DNA from: Sphingobium sp. 66-54
Lineage (GTDB): Bacteria; Pseudomonadota; Alphaproteobacteria; Sphingomonadales; Sphingomonadaceae
DNA length: 64,000 nt
Reading direction: 5' to 3'
Assembly: GCA_001899715.1 (NCBI GenBank)
Contig: MKWI01000016.1
Location: 458,254-522,253 of the forward strand
Shown here: one piece after another, positions 54,133 through 63,154 of the stretch
Layout: every line of letters begins with the position of its first letter
Numbering within the stretch: the stretch's first letter is position 1
Program-made: the position numbers and the translations under genes
Notes under the pieces: model-generated
The model's database searches: none
The model's input: only the letters and a program-made list of their open reading frames with translations
Told to the model about the DNA's origin: nothing

Positions 54133-54408
54133 GGTGCAATCCCGCACCGTGCGGTCTGGCTTTGAAACCTCGCGTTCAACGCCATCGAACTTCCTCCCGA
54201 ACGATGAGTAGCACGGGTGGGTAGTCGCTGCCTATGCCGGTAAGCGGCTCAAATCCGAACGGAGGGTGCCGATCGGGACCGGCCTCAGTCGCGCAGCCGG
54301 ATCGTTTTCGCACCACTGATGTGCGATCTTCCGCACTCCACGGCTGACACTGGCAGGCCTATCTCCAGGCTCAAGGGACTTCCCCGAACGAGCCTGAAAG
54401 GAATATTT

Positions 54409-55143
54409 ATGACCAGACTGAGTGGAAAGACTGCAGTCATCACCGGTGGCGCCACCGGCATCGGCCTTGCCGCTGCAAAGCGCTTCATCGAGGAGGGTGC
54501 CTTCGTCTTCATCTTCGGCCGGCGGCAGGAAGCGCTCGACGCCGCTGTGGCGGACCTCGGGCCCAATGCCCGCGCGATGAAGGGCTCGGTCTCCGATGAG
54601 GCTGACCTCGACAAGCTCTACGCGGCGGTGAAGGCCGAGCGCGGAACCCTCGACATCATCTTCGCCAACGCCGGGGTGGGAAGCCTGCTTCCGCTCGGCG
54701 AGATTACCGCCGAGCATATTGACGAAACCTTCGACACCAATGTGAAGGGTACGATCTTCACGGTCCAGAAGGCGCTGCCGCTGATGGGCGAGGGCGGTTC
54801 GATTATCCTGACGGGATCGAGCGCCGGCACCACGGGCGCCCCCGCATTCAGCGTCTATAGCGCGAGCAAGGCGGCAGTGCGCAACCTCGCGCGGACCTGG
54901 GCGGAGGACCTGAAAGGCACCGGCATCCGGGTAAACGTGCTGTCGCCGGGGCCGACGGCAACCGAACTCGCGAAGGCAGCGATCGGCGAGGAGGGCTTGA
55001 AGGTCTTCGCCTCAATGAATCCGCTCCAGCGCATGGCCGATCCGGTGGAGATCGGGGCGGCGGCTGCCTTTCTCGCGTCGTCGGACAGCAGCTTCATGAC
55101 TGCCAGCGAGCTCGCCGTTGACGGCGGCCTCGCGCAAATCTGA
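54409..55143 (+). CDS. SDR-family oxidoreductase
   Basis: A classical short-chain dehydrogenase, 244 residues: cofactor loop GGATGIGLAAAKR, NAG in FANAGVG, catalytic serine in TGSSAG and YxxxK in YSASKAAVRN. The basic residues in FGRRQ favour NADP(H). First gene of the LysR-flanked series. Start behind GAAAGGAATATTT. Confidence 0.9.
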   Translation: MTRLSGKTAVITGGATGIGLAAAKRFIEEGAFVFIFGRRQEALDAAVADLGPNARAMKGSVSDEADLDKLYAAVKAERGTLDIIFANAGVGSLLPLGEITAEHIDETFDTNVKGTIFTVQKALPLMGEGGSIILTGSSAGTTGAPAFSVYSASKAAVRNLARTWAEDLKGTGIRVNVLSPGPTATELAKAAIGEEGLKVFASMNPLQRMADPVEIGAAAAFLASSDSSFMTASELAVDGGLAQI

Positions 55144-55214
55144 CGTTACGCCCTACGGCGCTCCATTTGATTGTTCGGAGCGTGCAGGGCTCAGCAAACT
55201 AAAGGATAATAAAC

Positions 55215-55814
55215 ATGCGCTACGCAATCATCGGCTTCGGCAATATCGGCCAGGCCCTGGCCAAGGCATTTGCCCGAAGCGGTATCGAAGTGTCCGTTGC
55301 AACCACGCGCGACCCGGAAAGCTTTGCATCCGCTGCGGCCGCGCTCGGACCCACGATCATTCCCAAAACACTGGCGGAAGCGATCAAGGCGGACATCGTC
55401 TTTTTGGCCGTCCGTTTCGAGGCGCACGCGGATGTCGCGAAGGCGCTACCCACCTGGCAGGGGAAGATCCTCGTCGATGTGACCAATGCCTACGGCGTTC
55501 CCGTTGAGGATTTGGGCGGACAGCCTTCTTCCAGGTTCGTTGCGCAGGCCTTCACTGGCGGTCGACTGGTCAAGGGCTTCAATCATTTGGTCGCTGCCGT
55601 TCTTGATCAGGATCCGGCCGTACAGGGTGGCAGGAGAGTCGTGTTCCTGGCGAGCGACGATGACGCTGCCGCAGCGGAGATTGGTGCGCTTGCGGAAAAT
55701 CTCGGTTTCGCGCCGATCAAACTTGGCGGGCTTTCGGAAGGTGGGCTTCTAGTCCAGGCGCGCGGAAACAGCTGGGGTCAACTGATCTTTAAGGACCTGG
55801 TCAAGTTCGACTGA
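55215..55814 (+). CDS. NADPH-dependent F420-reductase-like oxidoreductase 1
   Basis: A 199-residue single Rossmann domain: YAIIGFGNIGQALAKAFAR, then VATTRDPESF, IVFLAVRFEAHADV and VDVTNAYG. It belongs to the F420_oxidored/ProC-like group; in proteobacteria such proteins use NAD(P) and their substrates are mostly unknown. A second, diverged copy is three genes on (57014). Confidence 0.85.
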   Translation: MRYAIIGFGNIGQALAKAFARSGIEVSVATTRDPESFASAAAALGPTIIPKTLAEAIKADIVFLAVRFEAHADVAKALPTWQGKILVDVTNAYGVPVEDLGGQPSSRFVAQAFTGGRLVKGFNHLVAAVLDQDPAVQGGRRVVFLASDDDAAAAEIGALAENLGFAPIKLGGLSEGGLLVQARGNSWGQLIFKDLVKFD

Positions 55815-55981
55815 CTGCGCCCGATGAACACCGGTCCGCTGCTCATTGCGCGGGCTCTGGAGCAACGTCTGCCTGCTGTCGCTGGACCTTCTCAGCACTC
55901 CGTCAGGCACACCAACTTCGTAATCGACCCCTTTCTCGGCCGAGCTTCCCCGCAGCATCACATCACCCAAGGATTAGTAAC

Positions 55982-56920
55982 ATGCACGTTTTAGTTACTG
56001 GCGGGACCGGCCACATCGGTTCGTACATCATCCCCGAACTCATCTCCGCCGGTCACGAGGTCACCGGCCTAGCCAGGTCGGACGAGTCGGCCGCCGCGGT
56101 GTCCGCGCTCGGCGCCAAGGTGCGTCGCGGAGATATTTCCGACCTCGACGTGCTCAAGGCGGCGGCGGCGGAGTCAGATGGCGTCATCCACGTTGCGCAC
56201 AGGCAGGATCTGCTTCCGTCCGGCGGGATCGACGCCGTGGCCGCCGCGGAACTCCAGATCATGCTCGCGTACGGCGAGGCACTGGCCGGAACCGGAAAAC
56301 CGCTGGTCGTGTCGGGGAGCATCGGATCGCCCGCGTGGGAAAACCTGGGCCGGCCAGCTATCGAGGAGGACCCGGCCCTTCCCGGCGGCGAGGCGTACAA
56401 GGGGACCCTGCGGGTTCGGAACGTCGTGGAGCGCACCGTAATCGGCCTCGCGGAGCGGGGCGTGCGGTCTTCGATCGTGCGGATCCCTCCCATCGCGCAC
56501 AGCACGACCGATGCCGGCTTCCTCCCGCTGCTGATCGGTCTCGCGAAGGAGAAGGGCGTCATCGGCTACCCCGGAGACGGCGCGAACCTGTGGCCGGCCG
56601 TGCATGGCCGCGACCTTGCCACCTTGTTCCGCCTGGCGCTGGAGAAAGGGCCGGCCGGCAGATATTGGCACGGGATCGAGGGCGAGGGCATCCGGTTCCG
56701 CGAGATCGCCGAGGCCATCGGCCGCCGCCTAGGCGTGCCCGCTGTGAGCATTCCCGCGGACGTGCTGATGCTGCCAGGCTATTTTGGGTTCCTTGCGAAT
56801 CTGGTCACGCTGGACCTCCCGGCGTTCAACGTCATCACCCGCCAGACGCTCGGCTGGGAGCCTGCTGAGCCGGGCCTGCTCGCCGATATGGACAACGGCC
56901 ATTACTTCCCTGCCAGCTGA
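55982..56920 (+). CDS. NAD-dependent epimerase/SDR-type protein
   Basis: A 312-residue extended/atypical SDR: VLVTGGTGHIGSYIIPEL at the N-terminus, GDISDLDVLKAA, and a probable active-site region SGSIGSPAW with a displaced YK pair (AYKGTLRVRN). Similar proteins act as NADPH-linked reductases of aldehydes or unknown compounds. Start behind AAGGATTAGTAAC, the same leader style as the preceding genes. Confidence 0.87.
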   Translation: MHVLVTGGTGHIGSYIIPELISAGHEVTGLARSDESAAAVSALGAKVRRGDISDLDVLKAAAAESDGVIHVAHRQDLLPSGGIDAVAAAELQIMLAYGEALAGTGKPLVVSGSIGSPAWENLGRPAIEEDPALPGGEAYKGTLRVRNVVERTVIGLAERGVRSSIVRIPPIAHSTTDAGFLPLLIGLAKEKGVIGYPGDGANLWPAVHGRDLATLFRLALEKGPAGRYWHGIEGEGIRFREIAEAIGRRLGVPAVSIPADVLMLPGYFGFLANLVTLDLPAFNVITRQTLGWEPAEPGLLADMDNGHYFPAS

Positions 56921-57013
56921 GTTGAACTGAGGCAGGGAGCCGGGTCGCAAACGAGACCGGCGGACAGCAATGTCGCGATGCGAGCATAACCCCAATTCAC
57001 GAGGAAACTTCAC

Positions 57014-57634
57014 ATGAGCACTATCAGCATCATCGGCTCAGGCGGCATGGCTGCGGCGATCGGCGGCCGTGCCGCCAAGGTCGGATACACCGTCGAGGTA
57101 ATCAGCCGCGACCCCGCCAAGGCGCGGGCGCTGGCCAACCAACTCGCAGCTGGAGCGACCACAGGGATGTACGGCGCCGCGCCGGCGGGCGACATCGTCA
57201 TCCTCGCCGTGCCGTACATCAGTGCGGCGGCGGTCGTGGCCGAGTATGGGGATGCGCTCGGCGGCAAGGTGATCATCGACATCACCAACCCGATCTCCGC
57301 CGACGCCACCGGCCTCGTCACCCCCGCCAGCAGTTCCGGTGCGCAGGAGATCGCCAAGGGCGTCCCCGCCGGCGCGCCTGTCGTGAAGGCGTTCAACACC
57401 CTTTTCGGCCACGTCCTTGCCAAGGGTGGACGTCTCGATGCGTTCATCGCAGCCGACGATCCACAGGCCAAGACGCTCGTCTCGACCTTCATCGAGAGTC
57501 TCGGGTTGCGTCCGTTCGATGTCGGCGGTCTGCAGATGGCCCAGACGCTCGAGGCGCTCGGTTTGATGATGATCGGCCTGGCCCAAAACGGCGCCGGCAC
57601 CTGGGACATCGCCCTTAACGTCGATATCGGCTGA
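57014..57634 (+). CDS. NADPH-dependent F420-reductase-like oxidoreductase 2
   Basis: 206 residues, one Rossmann domain: ISIIGSGGMAAAIGGRAAK, VISRDPAKARALA, IVILAVPYISAAAVV, IIDITNPIS and KAFNTLFGHVL. More typical of the family than copy 1. Ribosome site GAGGAAACTTCAC. Confidence 0.87.
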   Translation: MSTISIIGSGGMAAAIGGRAAKVGYTVEVISRDPAKARALANQLAAGATTGMYGAAPAGDIVILAVPYISAAAVVAEYGDALGGKVIIDITNPISADATGLVTPASSSGAQEIAKGVPAGAPVVKAFNTLFGHVLAKGGRLDAFIAADDPQAKTLVSTFIESLGLRPFDVGGLQMAQTLEALGLMMIGLAQNGAGTWDIALNVDIG

Positions 57635-57681
57635 ACCGCCGACACCGCGCGATCCGATGTCAGGGAAATGGAGAGATTTCG

Positions 57682-58098
57682 ATGAGCATCCAGGCGAATG
57701 TCCATACCGTGAAGGATTTCTTTGCGGCAATGGGCGGTGGTAATAAGCAAGATCTGCTGGCGTTGGTTGCCGAAGATATTGAGTGGATCATTCCGGGCGA
57801 GGACTGGCCGCTGGCAGGCACGCACCGCGGGCATGCCGGATTGACGGATTTGCTTCAGACGGCTTCCGAAATGGTGGAGACTTCTTTCCCGGAGCCGCCC
57901 GAATTTGTAGCGCAGGGAGATCGGGTTCTGGTCATCGGCTTCGCCAGGGGGAAAATCAAAGCCACGAACAGGACGTTTGAGGACAATTGGGTCTTCGCCA
58001 TTACCGTTCGAAACGGCAAACTGACGAACATCCGCGAGTATATCGACACGCTAGCTCTGGCGCGGGCCTCCGAGATGCCGCGAGCTCCAGATAGCTGA
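57682..58098 (+). CDS. SnoaL/NTF2-like protein
   Basis: 138 residues with the cone-shaped NTF2-like fold: VKDFFAAMGGGNKQDLLALV, EDIEWIIPGEDWPLAGTHRG and NIREYIDTLALA. Such proteins isomerise or bind small polyketide- or steroid-like molecules, often as partners of SDR enzymes. Last gene of the LysR-flanked series; start behind GGAGAGATTTCG. Confidence 0.87.
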   Translation: MSIQANVHTVKDFFAAMGGGNKQDLLALVAEDIEWIIPGEDWPLAGTHRGHAGLTDLLQTASEMVETSFPEPPEFVAQGDRVLVIGFARGKIKATNRTFEDNWVFAITVRNGKLTNIREYIDTLALARASEMPRAPDS

Positions 58099-58407
58099 TC
58101 TTCGGGTCTCAGATGTTCCGATGACAGATTTTGGCGAAAGCAGACGCTCGCGCGCTAGCGAATGAAGGTCTCGAAGTGGTCGTGTGCTGCCCCCCCCGGG
58201 GCTCTTGCGTATCCGAATGGCTGCTATCCTGTTTTGCGCGCTTCAAGCTGCCGTTCCGGACCGTCCGCACTCATAGTCATTCGTCATTGCCCCGCGCTCA
58301 TCAGAAGATCCGCTGCGAACGCATCAGAGGGGAGTTGGCTTTGCCCTGATTGAGCCAGTTGGGCGTCGATGGTCGATGCACCGGGCTCACATTCAGGAGT
58401 GTGTCCC
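58099..58407. other. Non-coding junction region before the chimeric ParB gene
   Basis: No convincing gene. It includes a C/G run (CCCCCCCCGGGG near 58190) and, at its end, the promoter and ribosome site (CAGGAGTGTGTCCC) of the ParB-like gene. The end of the LysR-flanked series and start of ICE-type sequence must lie here. Confidence 0.5.
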
Positions 58408-59838
58408 ATGATCAAGTCGATCCCGCTGAACAAGCTCGTCCAGTCCCCTCGCAACGTCCGTCGTCACGGTGATCCAGCAGCCGATGCCGAGCTTAAAGCA
58501 AGCATCGCAGCGCGCGGTCTGCTGCAGAACCTCATCGTCAGATCCGCCGCCAAGGGCAAGTTCGAGGTCGAAGCCGGGGAGCGTCGCCGCCGTGCCATGC
58601 TCGCGCTGGCAGACGAAAAGATCCTCGCCCGCGATCACGAAGTCACCTGCCTCGTGCTCGAAAACAGCGCTGAGGCCGCAGTCGAGACCAGCCTTGCGGA
58701 GAATTTCCACCGCCTCGCAATGAACCCCGCCGATGAAGCCCAGGCATTTGCCGCGCTCGTGGCAGGCGGTGCGACAGTCGAGGATGTTGCGCGCCGCTTC
58801 GGTCTGACCGTCCGCTTCGTCGAGGGCCGTCTGCGCCTCGCGACGCTTGCGCCCGTGGTGTTCGAAGCACTGGCATCCGGCCAAATCACCCTCGATATCG
58901 CCAAGGCCTTCGGCGCGACCTCGGACCAGGACATCCAGGCCCGGGTGTTCGAGCATCTACAAGAGACGTCAGCAATATCTGCTCTGCTGAACTTCAGCCC
59001 ACTCAGCCTGCCGCAAATGGCGATGGATACGGTGTCCGTCGTACAGAACGAGCAGATCAAGGCTGCTATATCCGTCGTTCAGTCGCTGCAAATCGCGAAT
59101 CTCGCGGCCAGTGGCATGGGCATTGGTGTCTCTGTCGCTGGTGCCGCGATCTTGGCGAAGCGTATCGCCAGGGTAGAGGAGAAGGTCGACGCGATCCTTC
59201 CTAACCTTGATGCGATTGTGCGGCGACTGGAAGCCATGCGAGTCGAGAGAATCGCTGAGGATTTCACACGACTTCGGACATTGGTGGATCAGGTCGAAGA
59301 GGCTTGGTTGCCATCCGCAACACAAAGAGAATGGATTGCAATCGCACGGGATGCACATTTTCTAGCGGACAGCTTCGAGCGCCGCGCTCGAGAGCTAAGT
59401 GCTGCGAGCGATGTGCTCAACACCGAACCCTTGGTCGAAGCTTTCGCTCTCGCCTCAGGGCTGCGTGTCACCGCTCGGATGGCATCCTGCCAAGACGATA
59501 TGGCTAGGGAGGCTGCGAGCTCTCGGGCACTTACGCTGGTACAATTGGGAGAGGCGATCCAGTTAGCCCCTCTCGCTCTTGCTCACGCGCCAATGGAAAC
59601 CGCAGGCACGCCTGAGTATCTGGATCTCTTGGAGCAGAAGGCAGACGGCCTGCGCTCAACAGTTGCTCGGGTGCGCGAGCGTGAGATCGCCGCTGCCGCC
59701 ACCTCTGAGACCCTCCATGAACTGGCACGCCAAGGGGTATCCGGACGAGAATGGCTCGATACTGCGAAATCCGAGGGGCACAATCCCCTGCTGTTTCTCC
59801 CCGTCTGCGATGTCAACGCGCGAGAGCAAACCCGGTGA
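58408..59838 (+). CDS. Chimeric protein: ParB-like N-terminus joined to an unrecognised membrane/coiled-coil domain
   Basis: Residues 1 to about 183 are a ParB/Spo0J domain of ICE type (SIPLNKLVQSPRNVRRH, GRGLLQN-like ARGLLQNLIV, EAGERRRRAMLAL, VETSLAENFHRLAMNPADEA, helix-turn-helix GATVEDVARRFGLTVRFVEG). At about RVFEHLQ (near 58,955) it changes to a different protein: ALLNFSPLSLPQMAMDTVSV, a hydrophobic glycine-rich helix LAASGMGIGVSVAGAAILAK (about 230-252), then a predicted coiled coil and about 200 helical residues. Codon use becomes less GC-rich at the switch. The result is one open frame of 476 residues. It may be a deletion fusion that lets the second protein use ParB's start. Confidence 0.75.
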   Translation: MIKSIPLNKLVQSPRNVRRHGDPAADAELKASIAARGLLQNLIVRSAAKGKFEVEAGERRRRAMLALADEKILARDHEVTCLVLENSAEAAVETSLAENFHRLAMNPADEAQAFAALVAGGATVEDVARRFGLTVRFVEGRLRLATLAPVVFEALASGQITLDIAKAFGATSDQDIQARVFEHLQETSAISALLNFSPLSLPQMAMDTVSVVQNEQIKAAISVVQSLQIANLAASGMGIGVSVAGAAILAKRIARVEEKVDAILPNLDAIVRRLEAMRVERIAEDFTRLRTLVDQVEEAWLPSATQREWIAIARDAHFLADSFERRARELSAASDVLNTEPLVEAFALASGLRVTARMASCQDDMAREAASSRALTLVQLGEAIQLAPLALAHAPMETAGTPEYLDLLEQKADGLRSTVARVREREIAAAATSETLHELARQGVSGREWLDTAKSEGHNPLLFLPVCDVNAREQTR

Positions 59839-59952
59839 CAAGGCACGCAGGCTATCGAACCTAGAAGTGCGTTCTCATGTTCTCTGAAAGCGAGGATGGC
59901 CTAGTTTGCGACAATATCATCCCGGTTCGTTGATTAGGGAAAGGAAGATTGG

Positions 59953-60609
59953 ATGGCCGGGCCGAGCAAAGTGATCACGGCTGTCGAAATGGCCGAAGCC
60001 AGCGGGATAGACCCCAAGCGACTGCGAGCAGCCCTTCGAGCTGCACACCTCCAATGGCATCCGCACAACGGTCGCTGGGAGGCCGTGCGAGGGAGCGATC
60101 AGCATCGAGACATGGAACGGGTCATGGCGCAGCTGGTTGGAGGGAGTATGCGGCTCCGATCGACGTCACAGGCTAAAAGAGGCCCGTCCGAGGTCACAAT
60201 TCGCGACGAGCATTACGTGCTGGATCTCTGTGACGTAGTTCTCGGGCAGAAGGCCGTCCGGCAGCACTGTTTTGAGTTTCTTACCGGCGATCCAGATCGG
60301 CGTGGTTACCGAAAGCCGCTGCCTGTCGACGGGTTCTATCCTGCTCTTGGCCTCGTGGTGGAATATCATGAGCGACAACACCGCGAACGTGTCGGCTTCT
60401 TCGACGATACGCCAACGGTTTCCGGCATTCCTCGCGGCGAACAACGCCGACGATATGATGAGCGTCGCGCCGAATTGCTGCCGAGGCATGGCTACAGTTT
60501 GGTCGTTCTCGAGGTAGATGAATTCGCACACGATAGAGCCAAGCGCCTGGTCAGGCCCCCTGAAGATCAGAAGGTTATCAGCCGCCGCCTTTCAAGCTTT
60601 ATTGGCTGA
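59953..60609 (+). CDS. Probable PD-(D/E)XK-type nuclease, family unknown
   Basis: A 218-residue protein. The first 60 residues look like a small DNA-binding or linker part (VITAVEMAEASGIDPKRLRA). The second half has an endonuclease-like arrangement: the aspartate of LPVDGFYPALGLVVEYHERQ, the E-x-H of VEYHERQH, then RYDERRAELLPRHGYSLVVL, similar in order to Vsr/DUF559-type nucleases where an R-D-R-x-x-L-x-x-G helix follows the active site. I do not recognise the family. Start behind GGAAAGGAAGATTGG; same strand as its neighbours. Confidence 0.6.
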   Translation: MAGPSKVITAVEMAEASGIDPKRLRAALRAAHLQWHPHNGRWEAVRGSDQHRDMERVMAQLVGGSMRLRSTSQAKRGPSEVTIRDEHYVLDLCDVVLGQKAVRQHCFEFLTGDPDRRGYRKPLPVDGFYPALGLVVEYHERQHRERVGFFDDTPTVSGIPRGEQRRRYDERRAELLPRHGYSLVVLEVDEFAHDRAKRLVRPPEDQKVISRRLSSFIG

Positions 60610-60637
60610 TTAATGGATATCAGTGCAATGGTGCAAA

Positions 60638-61414
60638 ATGGCTAATGAACCTCGCACCCCACGGCTTGCTGTCTTGATTGACGCAGATAATGCTTCTTCC
60701 CGGATCGCACCGCGCCTCTTTGAAGAGATTGCCAAGATCGGTGAGGCAAGTGTCCGCCGTATTTACGGCGATTTCTCCGGGACTAGGCTTAAATCGTGGG
60801 CTGACGTTCTCGCCACTCATGCGATCAAGGCGCACCAGAACTTTGCGTACACCAGCGGCAAGAATGCATCGGATATTGCTTTGGTCATCGACGCGATGGA
60901 CCTTTTGCATACCGGTCGTTTCGACGGGTTTTGCCTTGTCTCTTCCGACAGCGATTTTACCGGACTCGCCTCGCGTATCCGTGAGCAGGGGATCGATGTC
61001 TACGGCTTCGGAGAGCAGAAAACTCCCGAGAGCTTTCGACAGGCCTGTCGTCGTTTCATCTACACCGAAAACCTGCTGCCAGAGGCGCCAACGTCAGATG
61101 AGCCAGGCCGACAGGATGCCCGTCCGGCTAGCGTAAAGAAGTCGCCCAAAGCTGCGGCACCTTTGATCCGAACCGCCATCTCACAGCTCGATGATGAAGG
61201 GGGCTGGGTACCTCTTGGGCGGGTCGGCCAACGTCTTGCAGCGCTCGCCTCTGACTTTGACCCTCGAACCTATGGTGAAGGCAAGCTGAGCGACCTGGTT
61301 GAGAAGGCAGGGGGCTTTGAATCTCGCAGAACTGAGACAGGGCATTTGCAAATCCGGGTCTCTCCGTCTGGCAAGGCTGGCGAGGTTAAAGCAAGAAAGG
61401 CAACACCCGGATGA
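60638..61414 (+). CDS. NYN-domain RNase with OST-HTH/LOTUS domain
   Basis: 258 residues. The NYN (PIN-like) domain, residues about 9-140, shows the acidic sites of RNases: LAVLIDADNASSR, GKNASDIALVIDAMDLLH and LVSSDSDFTGLASRIREQG. A C-terminal OST-HTH/LOTUS module (about 170-240: IRTAISQLDDEGGWVPLGRV, GKLSDLVEKAGGF) is an RNA-binding winged helix. This two-domain layout is known in many bacteria (DUF88/LabA-like), with roles mostly undefined. It starts 28 bases after the nuclease-like gene. Confidence 0.88.
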   Translation: MANEPRTPRLAVLIDADNASSRIAPRLFEEIAKIGEASVRRIYGDFSGTRLKSWADVLATHAIKAHQNFAYTSGKNASDIALVIDAMDLLHTGRFDGFCLVSSDSDFTGLASRIREQGIDVYGFGEQKTPESFRQACRRFIYTENLLPEAPTSDEPGRQDARPASVKKSPKAAAPLIRTAISQLDDEGGWVPLGRVGQRLAALASDFDPRTYGEGKLSDLVEKAGGFESRRTETGHLQIRVSPSGKAGEVKARKATPG

Positions 61415-61509
61415 AAGTCCGGATTCATCTCCAGCGCCAACCAATGCCGGTCTGATGCCCTTTGAAACGTGCGACCACTAATGTCGCATATGGATCGTAT
61501 TAACACGCA

Positions 61510-62973
61510 ATGAGCAGAAATCTTCGAACCAGCATCACTGATCCGATCCAGATTCCCACACTGTCAGCCGCGTCAGGACGCATCGGCATTTCCTTTTGTC
61601 CCGGAAAGCAAGGGCCTGCGCTCGCTGGCTTTGAGTGGAAGCGTGACCTTGCGGCGGATCTGGACGCGGTGCGTGAGTGGGGAGCCGCCGCTGTCGTCTC
61701 TCTTATTGAAAAGCACGAAATCGAGCTGCTGGGGGTCGCAGATCTGGAGACTGCGGTTGCAGCTCGCGGGATGGAGTGGTTTCATCTCCCGATCCCCGAC
61801 GTCAGGGCGCCTGGCGAGGAATTCGAGCAACGATGGCACCAGTCCGGAGCCCGACTGCGCAGTCTCCTTACCAACGGAGAAAGAATTTTTATCCATTGCC
61901 GGGGAGGGCTGGGCCGTGCCGGCACAGTGGCAGCGAGACTGCTCATCGAACTCGGCATCACCGGCGCAGATACCGCAATCGCCAAAGTTCGACAGGTCAG
62001 GCCGGGCGCCATTGAGACGAAGGCACAAGAAGATCACCTGCGAGAGATCGAGCGTATCTACGATCGGTCCTATGGCTGTTTGGTTGGACTGGCGGTCGGA
62101 GATGCTGTGGGGACGACGCTCGAGTTCAAGCCGCGCGACAGCTATGCCCACATCACGGACATGGTCGGGGGAGGGCCGTTCGGCTTGGATGCGGGGACAT
62201 GGACCGATGACACTTCCATGGCCCTGGCGCTCGGAGAAGCTCTCCTCGCCAGCGCGGCCAAGGGCTCGGCTTTTGAGCCGGGAGAAGCACAACTGCGTTT
62301 TGTCGATTGGTGGAGGAACGGCGCATTCAGTCCCACGGGAAGTTGTTTCGATATCGGGATCGCAACCCGGCAGGCCCTTGCTCGGTTCGAGGAAACGGGC
62401 GACCCGATTGCCGGCTCGACCGATCCGTACTCGGCAGGCAACGGCTCACTAATGAGGCTCGCGCCAGTCGCGATCTGGGGGATACAGCAAGATCCCGCAG
62501 TAGTGACACGAGTAGCCCGCCGACAGAGCATGACCACGCACGCTGCAGATGCGTGCCTCGAGGCCTGTGAAGCGTATGCACTGGTCTTGCGGGCGGCTAT
62601 CCTAGGTGCCAGCTTTGAGGATGCTCTGGCGGTTCCCTCGGGTGAATATGGACCTGAGGTCGGTCCAATCATGGCCGGTAGCTGGCGCGGGAAAGCACGC
62701 GATCAGATTGCGAGCAGCGGATTTGTAGCGCACAGCCTCGAAGCAGCGATCTGGTCCGTGGCAAACACGACGAGCTTTGACGACGCCGTGCTGTTGGCAG
62801 CCAACCTCGGTGACGATGCCGACACTACTGCCGCAATTGCCGGGCAGTTGGCCGGCGCAATTTACGGCGCATCGTCGATCCGCCAATCATGGCTAGAAAA
62901 GTTGGCATGGCGCGAGGAAATTGAGACTCTCGCGCGTAAACTGGCGTTCCCGGCAGTCGCGCTCTCAAACTAA
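61510..62973 (+). CDS. Dual-specificity phosphatase fused to ADP-ribosylglycohydrolase
   Basis: 487 residues with two enzymes. N-terminal phosphatase (about 15-180): catalytic HCRGGLGRAG (HCx5R) and general acid in LPIPDVRAPGEEF. C-terminal ARH/DraG fold (about 185-475): GLAVGDAVGTTLEF, the magnesium motif WTDDTSMALALGEAL, YSAGNGSLMRLAPVA and the second metal motif NLGDDADTTAAIAGQL, all intact. It should remove ADP-ribose and phosphate groups, from protein, nucleic acid or a small molecule. No ADP-ribosyltransferase is encoded nearby in the window. Confidence 0.9.
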   Translation: MSRNLRTSITDPIQIPTLSAASGRIGISFCPGKQGPALAGFEWKRDLAADLDAVREWGAAAVVSLIEKHEIELLGVADLETAVAARGMEWFHLPIPDVRAPGEEFEQRWHQSGARLRSLLTNGERIFIHCRGGLGRAGTVAARLLIELGITGADTAIAKVRQVRPGAIETKAQEDHLREIERIYDRSYGCLVGLAVGDAVGTTLEFKPRDSYAHITDMVGGGPFGLDAGTWTDDTSMALALGEALLASAAKGSAFEPGEAQLRFVDWWRNGAFSPTGSCFDIGIATRQALARFEETGDPIAGSTDPYSAGNGSLMRLAPVAIWGIQQDPAVVTRVARRQSMTTHAADACLEACEAYALVLRAAILGASFEDALAVPSGEYGPEVGPIMAGSWRGKARDQIASSGFVAHSLEAAIWSVANTTSFDDAVLLAANLGDDADTTAAIAGQLAGAIYGASSIRQSWLEKLAWREEIETLARKLAFPAVALSN

Positions 62974-63041
62974 CGTCGCGGCCGATACGTTGCAGCGATC
63001 GGCGGCGTTGCTGTTCGGCCCGCATTGGTGCCCATGGGCAC

Positions 63042-63099
63042 ATAATGTGTCATGCTTGATGCCCTATCGCTGAATTAGCGGATAATGCGTCAGGTTTGA
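63042..63099. repeat. Two 18-bp direct repeats, 40 bases apart
   Basis: ATAATGTGTCATGCTTGA (63042-63059) and ATAATGCGTCAGGTTTGA (63082-63099) match at 15 of 18 positions. They lie between the phosphatase-ARH gene and the transposase remnant. Repeated subterminal sites of this sort occur at insertion-sequence ends; which element they belong to is unclear. Confidence 0.55.
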
Positions 63100-63154
63100 C
63101 CCTCTACAGAAGGCCCCCGGCAGCGGGATAAGACGGCAGGCTTGGCCCAATTAC

